DNA from: Spirogloea muscicola
Taxonomy: Eukaryota; Streptophyta; Zygnematophyceae; Spirogloeales; Spirogloeaceae
Direction: 5' to 3'
Assembly (NCBI GenBank): GCA_009602725.1
Contig: WELB01000285.1
Span: forward strand, 39,176-103,175
DNA length: 64,000 bases
Shown: positions 36,057 to 46,385 of the stretch, piece by piece
Layout of the letters: the number at the start of each line of letters is the position of its first letter
How positions within the stretch are numbered: position 1 is the stretch's first letter
Notes under the pieces: generated by a model
What the model was told of the DNA's origin: nothing
Database searches by the model: none
The model's input: the letters and a program-made list of their open reading frames with translations, nothing else
Translations under genes and position numbers: made by a program

Positions 36057-39000
36057 AGGCGCATCTTCCTCATGGTCTGCTCCGCCGTGCTGATGCTGTC
36101 GGCGCTGTCGGTGTTCTACGGGACCGTCTTCTCCGGCAAGCTCCGCGCCAAGCCCCCGCCGCCGGAGACGCGCGGCGCCTGGGAGGTTGCCGCCGGAGGC
36201 GCTGCCGGTGAGCACCGCGCAGCGTCAGCGGCGCCTGCAGCGCGCTTCTCCAGCCCTGTCATGTCCACGACTGCCGGCGGGCCTGGCCGGCCGCTACGTG
36301 GGCGAAAAATGGCGGCGGCACTGAGGTCGCGAGACCTCGCAGCTGCAGTAGGAGCCGAGCGCCATTGCTGTGGCGGCAGTCGCCACTGCCGTGGCGGCGG
36401 TTGGCTGCGGGCTGACCAAGTCCACATGGGCACACGCAGGCGGCGGCCGCAGCGGCTCGGCAGCGCGGCAGCTCGAGGCCTCCCCGCTCCTCTCCTTCCT
36501 CAAGTCTGCGCACCGCCAGGAGCAGGCCTCCTTCCTTCGAGGTGCCTGCCGCTCTCCACCTTTCCTCCTCCATTCTCCACCTTCCCTCCTCCACCGCAAG
36601 AGAGGCAGGGCCTGACTCGGCTCGTGGCTTTGGCCGTCTCCGCCAGACGCCGAAGACGGCGGCCAGGAGATTCCTTCAGCGGCAGCGGCGGACCAGGACG
36701 GGGGCTCCAGCGACGACGCCGCCGACGGCGACGGCGGCGGCGAAGGGGAGGCTGGCGGCGTCGACGCCGACCCCGAGTCCGCGCTGCGCGAGGAGGATGC
36801 CGCCAAGGACGGCGCTCTGGAGGAGGGCAATGAGGAGGGCGGCGGCAACGATGGCAGCAGCACGCCGCCTCCCGCTGCGCTTGAGGATGTCGGCGAGAGC
36901 CCCAACAGAGAGGGCAGGAGTGCTGCTGCGGATGTGGCAGGAGAAGCTGCCTCGCCGCGGCAGGAGGACCGCGACGGAGCTGAGGCGGTTGAAGCTGAGA
37001 GCCAGCAGGACGACAGCGTCGGCGCCTCGGGTGCCATTCCCGCTGCAGTGGCTGACGCCAATGCCGAGGCAGACGCCGATCCTGCAGCTGAGGTGGAGCG
37101 CAAGCCAGCGCCTGTGGCCCATGCCCGGCATCTTGGCAGAGATGCTGCCGCTGCCACTTCCGGAGGGGAGGGCAGGCGGCCTGCGCTGGCCAAGAGGAGG
37201 AAGCGCAGCTGGAGGAGGAGGAGCTCGAGCCTCCCGCTGGCGAAAGCGTTTCCGGTATGCTGCTCTCCCCCTCTTCTCCTCCCTCCTCTTGAGCTCCTTC
37301 CAGTTGTAACAGGAAGGAATGGAGGCGGCATGGGTTTGTTGACGATGTCCTTCCCTCCTTGCCCCCCCTCTCTCTCTTCCGCCCGGGAACGCAAGGTGTG
37401 CGAGTCGCAGTACGAGGAGATCACGCCGTGCAACGACCGCAGCCTGCAGCAGGAGCTGAAGCTCAAGATCAACGTGCGCCTGGGCGAGCACTACGAGCGC
37501 CACTGCCCGCCGCCCGATCGACGCCTCAAGTGCCTCATCCCGCCGCCCAAGAACTACAAGGTCTGGCCACTGCACCGCCACCGCTGCTGGCCCCACAGTC
37601 TTGCCCTGCAGCCTCGCTGGCCTGTCACGGCATTCACCGCTCGTCCTTTCTCCTCACCGTCCTCGTTCGTGACTCGCAAAGAGTGAAGCTCAGCAGCCTG
37701 ACAGTGCCCCTCCGTCCTCCTCCCTCCTCCTTGCAGCTGCCGATCCGTTGGCCCGCGAGTCGCGATCACGTGTGGAAGGCGAACGTGCCGCACGTGCACC
37801 TGGCGTTCGAGAAGTCGGACCAGCGGTGGATGGTCGTCGAGGGCGACCGCATCTCCTTCCCTGGGGGCGGCACCCACTTCCACGACGGCGCCGACAAGTA
37901 CATCTCGCATCTTGGCCGGGTGAGCGAGCACCCCTCCTGCCTCGTGCAGCGGCCGCTGCCGCTGCCTGCTGGTACTTTCCACTTTGTCACCCCCCCTCCT
38001 CGACCACAAAGAGAAGCAGGCCGTTCGTGTACATCTCTATCTCCTTCTCTCTCCTCCCTCTTACTTCCAAGTAAACTCTAAATCTCTGAGCTGACGGCAA
38101 CACGGCTCGCTCTCTCCATCCTCCCCCCTCCTTAATCTGGTACCGGGGGTTGCGCAGTTGCTGGGCGACCGCAAGGGCAGCCTGGCGCTGGGCGGGCGCC
38201 TGCGCCAGGTGCTGGACATCGGGTGTGGCGTCGCATCGTTCGGCGCCTTCCTGCTGCCGCACGACATCCTCGCCATGTCGCTGGCGCCCAATGACGGGCA
38301 CGAGAACCAGATTCAATTTGCGCTCGAGCGCGGCATACCTGCCACGCTGGGCGTGCTCGGCACGCGCCGCCTGCTCTACCCGTCCCGCTCCTTCGAGCTC
38401 GCGCACTGCTCGCGCTGTCGCATCGACTGGGCGCAGCGAGGTCAGCCACTTCCTCGACCGGTTCCCCTCCTAACAGCCCCTGGCCTTCCTCCTCTCCACC
38501 TTCCACCATGGGCTTGTCCTTGAGGACATAAGCTCCTGCTTTGCCAGCTATGCCTGTTCAAGAGAGAGGCTGCAAGCTCACATGTGTTGGTGCCGCTGCC
38601 GCTGCCGCTACCATCTCCATGGTCGCCACCACCGCCGCTCTCAGACGGGATCCTGCTGCTGGAGGTCGACCGAGTGCTGCGGCCTGGCGGCTACTTTGCA
38701 TGGTCGGCGCCGCCGGCGTACAGCGACGACGAGGCCGAGAAGGCCATATGGGCGGAGGTCAGCGACCTTGCAAGGTGCGCCGACGCTCCACAACCCCCAC
38801 TCGTTCTGCTGCTCATGTCACTTCCTCTTGGCCCCCCCTCCTCACCCCCCTCCTCCTACCTGCCTCCTCCCTTACCTCCCCCCAATCAAGTCCTCCCTCC
38901 CTCCTTCTGTACTGTGCCGCAGCTTATACACCCAAGCTAATCCCTATCTTCTCACCTTCCTTTCATCCTCCTCCACTCGTCTTTCTTGCTTTCCATCGGC

Positions 39001-40735
39001 CAGCCGCATGTGCTGGACGGTGGCAGCACGCGGTGGCCAGACGGTCATCTTCCGGAAGCCACGCAGCGGCGACTGCCATGCGGCGCGCCGCGGCGCTGGC
39101 GCGCTGCCGCCGCTGTGCCCAGCTGCCGACGATGCCGACGCGGCATGGCAGGTGCCTATGAAGGCCTGCATCACGCCCATCCCTGCGAGTGAGCCTCCAA
39201 TCTCCTTTCCCCCTTGCCGAATCGCTGCATGCTTGAGGCCACCCCGGCCATCGTCCTCGCCCCTGTCACGGCGTCACTTCGGAAGCTCAGCGTATGGCGC
39301 TAGGCAATGCTGCTGTGCTGTATCAGAGAAGGTGGCGCTCGCCCGGTGGCCAATGCGGCTGTCTGCAGCACCGCCGCGCCTCGCCGACCTCGGCCTCTCC
39401 CGCAAGGACTACCGTGATGACACTGTGAGCTCTGCCACTCTTGAGACTCGTCACTGTTGCTTGCCCGACATGAGATGTGGAACCCTTTGTGGGTCAATGC
39501 TCTTACTTCAATCCTCACCATGAGATCCCTCGTGAGGCTACGTAACAACCTAGTGAATGAACTTCACCCCTTGGGAGCGTACTGTAGTCAAGTCCGAGTC
39601 TTGTTCATTGTGCTGTGCTGATTTCTGCTTCCTGATTCTCTTCTGTTTAAGATATTTTCCACGAGACCGACAGGATCCACCCTATTGCCTGTCACATCAA
39701 AGTCAGTGATGGCGGCTACCGCTGCAGCGAGTCGCTGGGCACTCATGCGGCCGCTGCACTGCTATGTGTGCCTGCTACAGGCGGCATGGAAGGCGCGCAC
39801 CGACGCGTACATGGCGGCAGTGGATGCGCGCGCGGCGCGCGACGCAGTGCGCAATGTCATGGACATGCGTGCAGGCCTAGGAGGCTTTGCCGCAGCGCTT
39901 GCCGCTGCGGGCCGCCCGCTGTGGGTCATGAATGTTGCGCCGCCGTCTGACACTGCCGGCCTCGCTGTCGTCTATGATCGTGGTCTTCTTGGCATGTTCC
40001 ACGACTGGTGACAACTACCTCCTGTCCTTCTCCTTATCTTCCATTCATACAGCAGCATGTTCCTTCATTCACACTGTGGTTAAGAAAACTCATAGTGCAG
40101 CTTAGGTAAGCTCCTGAGATGTCATCATAGGCCTGGAAGAGCTGCGAGCTGACAACTCCGTGCTGCGGTGCTGCACGTCCTTTGGTGTTAATTATAGGTG
40201 CGAGGCCTTCTCGACATACCCGCGCACATATGATCTGCTGCATGCATGGCACGTCGCGTCGGACGTCGTCTCGCGCGGTTGCGGCCTTGACGACCTCCTC
40301 CTTGAGATGGACCGCATCCTGCGCCCCGCTGGAGTCGCCATCTTCCGAGATACCCCTAGGTATGCTCCCTGCTGCTTACCCGCTCTTCGGCTCAGCTTGA
40401 GGGCCGCCTGAACTCTAATTGCTGTGGGTAAGCAGGCCTGCACTGTGAAGTCCTTGTGCTGCCCATTATCAATGCTTAATAACAATCGAAGTTTCAACTT
40501 AGAGAAGTCTATGATCGAAATCCCTAAGCCCAACTGGCTTACCTTCAGGGCAATCTCCGAGGTTGAGCGACGGCTGGATGCAATGCGGTGGGCAGCCTGG
40601 GCACCGGCAGCAGCGGTGCCGCGCGACAGCCTCTCTGAGGGCGACGAGTCGGTGCTATACGTGCAAAAGCGATTATGGCATGCTGGGGACAGTGTGGAGC
40701 CCTCAGGCCATCAAGCAGCGGCCCAGGCCAAGTGA
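36057..40735 (+). CDS. DUF248 / Methyltransf_29 putative methyltransferase (QUASIMODO type), Golgi type II membrane protein
   Basis: Family members are SAM-dependent, Golgi-anchored proteins linked to methylation of the pectin homogalacturonan. Exons in phase: about 36057-36207, 36647-37254, 37396-37560, 37737-37919, 38158-38440, 38645-38774, 39004-39188, 39327-39424, 39781-40007, 40198-40359 and 40549-40735. Exon 1 here holds the signal anchor [20 protein letters not shown]; a further 5' exon may sit in the gap. Then come about 200 residues of Asp/Glu/Ala/Gly-rich stem, and the catalytic region: [57 protein letters not shown], the SAM motif [97 protein letters not shown] and the C-terminal VLYVQKRLW. 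The stem is longer and more acidic than in the Arabidopsis proteins I remember. Confidence 0.93.
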
Positions 40736-41467
40736 CAGATCCGCGATGCCTTGCTGCCTGAGTCTGCCTGACACCTCCGAGCAGTCGAGAGCAGCCGTCA
40801 GTATTAGAGCAATTGCCTTTGCCGCCGCCACTGGTGCCGCTACTGGCGCCACTCCTGCCGCGGCACTAGTAGTAGGACCTAGGACCAGCCCACTTGCCCA
40901 TCTAACAGGCAGCTGCTGCAACTGCCGCTGCTCTTCTATTGCTGCAAAGGCCAAAGGGCTGTGCGCACAACGATTATGCAGCTGCGTCCAGTAGGTTGAT
41001 AGCGATTCAGACGCAGCCTCAAGAATCACGGGCGAGCTCCACAGGCCGACGATGCTGGCCTGCATTGGTCCAGGTTTAGTGCCAGGTCGCTAGTGAATGT
41101 AGACAGGGTTGGCAAAGCCAGTCCGCCCCACCCCCCCCTTCCTTCTCCCCCACTATCTCCGTGCGAATTGTTCCATTGAGGCTTCAATCAAATCCTACTT
41201 TCTTTTCTCCATGCTAATAGTTCCGTCCAAGCTTCAATCAAATACCTGTTGACTGTTGTTGTGAATTTCTTAAAGTCAGGCGTGACGCAAGGAAGGGCAG
41301 TGCATGGCAGTGGCATGTCAACCACATGCTTTCTTCTGGGAGGGTAGTATTGCATCTATTTCTTGCAGCCGTGGTCGTGGTCGTGGCCGTAAGGTGGCAA
41401 TTTGCAGAGAATTCAATTTTCCGTTTGAAGACAGCAAGGTGCTCTTCTTGATCAGTCATGTCCTCAA
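40736..41467. other. Convergent intergenic region between PMT and RPI4
   Basis: About 730 bp of 3' flanking sequence for two convergent genes. A near-duplicated TTCAATCAAAT motif occurs at about 41187 and 41232. No gene is seen. Confidence 0.5.
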
Positions 41468-44400
41468 TTAGCTTGATGTGAATGCCTGCTTGAAAAGTGA
41501 CGTCCGGATCTTGACGCCATCTGCGCTGCCCACGGCCGCACCATACCTGCAGCACAAGCTGGTGACTTAGAGGGGGCAGAGGTTGCATTGCTTTTCTACT
41601 AGTGGCTACATATGCATGAAGTGTGTACGTTACGTGCTGCGACCTTGCAGACAAAGCCACTGATTGGCAAGTGCTCGCATTCATCAAGAATAGTCCTTCT
41701 GAAGATCGAAACAGCTATGTATATGTACACAGCTCTTTTTCTAGAGTGGGCATCAGCAATCCTTTGATAAAAGGTGGCCCGATGAAGGAACTTGAAAAGA
41801 GCACTCAAATACAGGCGGGTAGCCTTCAGAACGTTGAGCTGACGGCAACTCACGCAATGTCAAGGTAGAGGCCGTGCCCAACAATGCCAGGAATGTTCTC
41901 CAATGTGCTTGCAACATCGGCTGCAAGTTCAAGACACACGCACACGCAAGTCAAGATGCCGCAGATATGTGCTCTGGAGCAGCAACCATCCCATGTGCTA
42001 CAGCAGTATTCTGCGACAAGTCATAAGCCCAGCGTTCCCATGCTTCTTTATGAAGATTGCTTAGCTTATAGAGACTACACATTATCAGCCCAAGCCAAGC
42101 CAAGGTTGAGCTGTGCAATGGCTGCAAGTCCAGACAATTGGAGCTTGCACTTGCTGCAACCTTGAGTTTAAGAGAGAGACTGAAGATGGATCTCAATGGA
42201 AGGGCCATCCAGTGAGAGCAGCTGCTTGTGCCAATGTTTACTGACGCTGAGAAAGACTGCTGCACGACTACCCGTGCCAAGAGGCTTGTACATCTGCTCG
42301 TGCACGACCATATTCCCCCCAGCACGACCATATTCCCCCCAGCACATGAGCAACTTGCAGATATGCGGGAGCTACAACACAACTTGGTCGGAGTAAGCCG
42401 CAGGGGCGCCTTTGCTCAATCTACGCATCAGTGAGGTGCACTTCACTGTCAACGACTTATATATTATGAGACAGTCTATGCAGTCTGCTTTAAGCAATCT
42501 CGCACCCAGCAGACCTCCACACAACTGCCAGAGTTGCGAGCAGCCGTGAGCACAGCACAGGTAGGAAGTGGAGGGAGGCTGCTGCTGCTGCATGATGCTC
42601 GACAACCTTGCAGCCTCTTAGGGTCCAGGGACCTGAGGCTACTCTTAAGACCACTCCCCTGTGATTAGCTACAAGCAGTGGGCCTGGCAAACAAGGGCTT
42701 GCCTGGCCTTTCGATGACGCCGGGGAAGATGAGGTCAAGGACGTAGTGCCCCTGCTCTGTGACGAGCGGATTGTCGCCGCCCATGGGACCTGCTTCGCCT
42801 TGCGATGGCCTGCGCCACACCTGCGCCAATCGAGATGTAGCGGGACAAGCTGGCAGTGTGAGCAATGCAGCCATTAATGTTTACTATGCGAGAACGAAGT
42901 TACGAGAACCCCGTCCTATGTGCAGTTTCGGCAGCCGGCGTCACACCTCGGCATCTCCAAGAAAGCAGTCGTCCACTTCCTCCGCCGTGTCAAGCCAGTC
43001 ATCCTGCAGTAATCTTTGGGATGCCTCAGATTGAGCAACTGTCGACTCCGCAGACACGCTCTGGGTGGCACTGATTGCCCTTCCGACGAGTTGCTAGACA
43101 GGTATGTACATTTGGGCTTCGACTTAATGATAGGCTTAGGCGTTCTACGCTGGTGTGGGGCGCGGGCAACTGGTGGAGCATTCAGCAGCTTATCCTTGGC
43201 CTAATTGTCCTTTTGTAGGTACTGTGGTTTAGTCACCTGCTTAATCAGCACAGGAACGCTACCACTCAACCTCTCCACAAACTTGCCCTCGTCTATGATC
43301 AGCACCAGCTGCACGGCAGCCCTTGCAATGGCCTGGAGACTCCCGTACAACACCACAGCTTGTCAATAATGCCTGTTGCTGGCAGCTTGGCTTAGAGCCT
43401 TGGTAAGAAGAGACGAAGTCCTCATAAGAGAGTAAATAGCTGTTAAGGATATTCACACGTTGCTCTGGAACTGTAAGATTCATCTGACACATCTGATGAC
43501 ATGTCACCAACAATTGTGTCGGAGTGCCCAACAAGGCAAATAGATGGCGAAGAAGAGAGCTGCGCAGGACTCTTGCAGAGATGCAACAATGTGGCCAATA
43601 TCACAGCTGTGCAGCAATGCGACGGGGTTCTCCAGGCTACACCAGCCGTCTAGAGCAAGACGATGAGCCCGCTGTCAACTACCACATCTTCGGCCAAAGA
43701 CTGCAACCAGCATCGGCTTGGCGCCACACCTTGCGGGCGGCCATGGGCTCTCCGCCTGGCACGCCCTTGCTGCCGATGACGGCGTACAGGGTGCCTTCCT
43801 GCACCAAGTCTGCGTCGTCGAAAGCAAAGGCCAGCTGTCAAGCAGGCAGAGAGAGGAGGGCGGAGCCAGGGACTTCATTACAACTGGGAGGTATCACAAA
43901 GGCGCCTGCCATTGCTGGTGGCGCACTGCAAGTCTCAAACTTCGATCGTGGATTATAATCATACAGGCAGCGAGTGGCTATGCCAATGTGCAGATGTCGG
44001 CGGGACAAGGAGCGAGAGACCTGGGGGCAGGCTTCCAGGCTGGTCAACGGCACGCCCGACTTGGCAGCCTCGGCAGCACCCAAGCTCGACCTGGCGCAGC
44101 CGCATCACCCACAGAGAAGACGCAGCGAACGAGACTCATATAGATGACGCATTCAAGGGCAGCAGAGTCTTGTCAAGCACTAGATGAGTTCGAGGAACAA
44201 AACCCAAATGCACAGAAGCGCAGGCATGCCCCTCCAAGTGCAGACTAGGACGCAGCCGTGGCTGCAGCCTCTCTTGACACCTCCACATGCAAGCAAGCTC
44301 ACGACATGTCCTGATCTCCAGCTCTTGTAGTGTCATGGGCGAGGCTGCATATGAGTGTAGCGGCTACAGCGCCTCGGTGCCGCTGGGTGTGAGAGTGCAC

Positions 44401-44846
44401 ACATGGGGACGCCCTTGACGCCCCGCAGCTCGCCGGCCCTCAGCTTCTGGCCCAGGTACTCGATGGCCATGCACGACGCGCGCCCGCTGCCGAGGCCCAC
44501 CGCCGTCCCGCTCTTCACAAACAGGTCAACCTGCGCGCCGCCCCGCCTGCCAGCGCTTCAGCGGCGGCGTCGCCGACGACGACGACGACGGCCCAAGTGG
44601 GCGCCATGGCTATCTGTCGCCGGCCATTCTGATCAACGTTTCGCCCACGTCCAGCACTTCACCTACGCCCACCGTCTGCCGGGCAGCCTCGCGCAGCTGC
44701 GCGTCGCCGTCGAGCGCCATGGCCGCCGACCGCGCGCGCCGGCTGTGGGCAGCAGCTCGTTCTCCGCGCTGTCGCCGCAGCAAGCCTCGCTGCAGGCGGA
44801 GGCCGAGGGCCGGCACGCCCGCCGCCGAGGCGGCTGCGGTGGCCAT
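41468..44846 (-). CDS. RPI4: Ribose-5-phosphate isomerase family protein, plant RPI4-like, probably plastid-targeted
   Basis: The family interconverts ribose-5-phosphate and ribulose-5-phosphate in the pentose phosphate and Calvin cycles. Nine exons join in phase to 297 residues: 44673-44846, 44403-44530, 44021-44090, 43730-43834, 43237-43332, 42947-43003, 42703-42820, 41854-41920 and 41468-41546. Exon 1 is an Ala/Arg-rich likely transit peptide ending LREAARQT. Then come [19 protein letters not shown] (the substrate-binding start of the fold), [80 protein letters not shown] and [11 protein letters not shown]. This follows Arabidopsis RPI4 block by block. The classical DGADE active-site motif is replaced by DDADL, and the KGRGGA-type loop is not recognisable, so catalytic activity is uncertain. 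Intron 7 uses a GC donor (CAG then GCAAGC after 42703). Confidence 0.92.
42302..42341 (+). repeat. 20-bp direct tandem duplication in RPI4 intron 7
   Basis: Two perfect adjacent 20-bp units beginning GCACGACCATATTCC, at 42302-42321 and 42322-42341, within the seventh intron of RPI4. Confidence 0.9.
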
Positions 44847-44989
44847 GGCTGGCGCCCAACAGGGCGTCTGCCGTCGTCCCAGCTCACTGTGCAGCGACTG
44901 CGGCTAAATAGTGAGCAGCAAGCTTGCGGCGCTCGCGGCAGCGTGGTCGGGGAACGACAGCGCTGGGACTTCAGACAAACAACTCGAGT

Positions 44990-45680
44990 CTCAGAAAGTG
45001 AGCTCTTGAGGCTGTGAATGGCCAGCCCAGAAACCAAATGGCCGCGAAGCACCCAAACCACTACAGCTATGCAAGAGACTACAGGCAATGGTAGCTTGGT
45101 AACCCCGAGTTAGCAGCCCCAAGTCGGAGTAGCTCGCAGCTGGAAAAGAGACGCCCCGACGAGACTCAGAAGCAGCAGCCATAGCGCGGCCTGCCCGCAA
45201 GTGCACGGCGTGAGCCAGGGAACGTTGGAAGAAGATGGTAGCCGCATGCGGAACACCTGGGCAAGCGACCCGCCGGCGTTGAAAGCCGGGCACCTCGCCT
45301 TGCTGTCCCTGCAGTTGAAGCGTGTATATCAGGTCCTCTGTGCCAAAGTACAAGTACAAGGAGAACCCGGCGGGGTGCAGCACTCTCTGGAGGCTCGGTG
45401 CCTTGGGGTCTTGTGTCCTGCTACCGCATGCGGTTGTCTATGTCCCACCAGCGCTCCCAAGCGCTTGCTTTGCACCGCCGCACCGGTCGCGCCCTTGCAG
45501 CAGCCTCTGGCTTGCGCAGCGGGGTTGCTCTTCCTCCCCTCATCTGACTTCCTACTGCTGACCCGGGGGTACTAAGAGCGCCCTGTCTGCCGAGCCTGTG
45601 GCTCCGTCAAGAACACCTGTATGCATCTGGCTGGCTTTCACAGCCGCTCTTTCAATATCAGCAGCTGCATTTCGCCAAAG
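44990..45680. mobile_element. Retroelement tail fragments on both strands, plus hairpin-core repeats
   Basis: A minus-strand tail copy lies at about 45080-45270 (FQRSLAHAVHLRAGRAMAAA, SFPAASYSDLGLLTRGY). A plus-strand copy ends at about 45575 (FLLLTRGY before TAA) and is frame-damaged upstream. A GGCTGTGAATGGCCAGCCC core is near 45012. Right of these, at about 45620-45673, is a short repeat shared with 56141-56193. From 45680 to 46385 I see no gene beyond the presumed 3' flank of ABCI11. Confidence 0.6.
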
Positions 45681-46385
45681 GTAGATTGCAGTTGTGATCT
45701 GGGTCACTTTGAGCTGCATTCGGGCTATGAGTGATAAGCTTTGCTTCTCTGATTCTTTTGTCCACCTTGGCTGTCATCAATGCCGCCAACCTGCACTAGG
45801 CACAAAGGGAGTCAGCGCCTCACGCACGCCGAGCAGTTGCACAATGTTGTCCTTGGTCGCAGCTGCAGGTGGCCTGAATATTCGTGCCATTTGTGCTGCA
45901 CGGTGCAGGTAAGAGAGAGATGGGCTAGCCACTACGTCAGAACTTTAGCAGCTGCACTCAGCGGGTTGTTGTTCTAAGCAGGCTTGCGTAGTTGCATCTT
46001 CGTCTTCAACACCTTGAAACAACAAGCGCAAGAAGCATCTGATGACTGCAAGTCAGATGCAGCAGTTAAGCATTCATGCAACTGCCTGCTCAGGCTTGCA
46101 GGCTTAGAATTAACACTGCTTAAACCATTGCCCCACCCCCCCCTTTCCTATTTAAATTGCAATTTTCCAGAAGTGTGCAAACAGGAAGGCACATGGTATG
46201 CTAACAGGCCTTGAGAGATGAGCGAAGGGGACATCGGAAGATGATGCAAGCATAAAACTGAGTGCAAGCAGCACCACAACATTCTCCAGTTCCTTCAAGG
46301 GCGCCAAAGAGCAGCCAGGCGTGCCCATGGTTGTGCAGGAGGCTCAAGCTTCCAAGCGCTCAGACACAGCGCCAGCCTGCTACTG

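Noticed and set aside
36542-37309. Arg/Ala-rich 255-codon plus-strand open frame
   Set aside because: It overlaps the acidic stem exon of the methyltransferase in another frame; the splice-phase evidence supports the acidic frame.
36294-37472. 392-codon minus-strand open frame opposite the methyltransferase
   Set aside because: Low-complexity Ser/Pro/Ala shadow of the GC-rich coding exon on the other strand.
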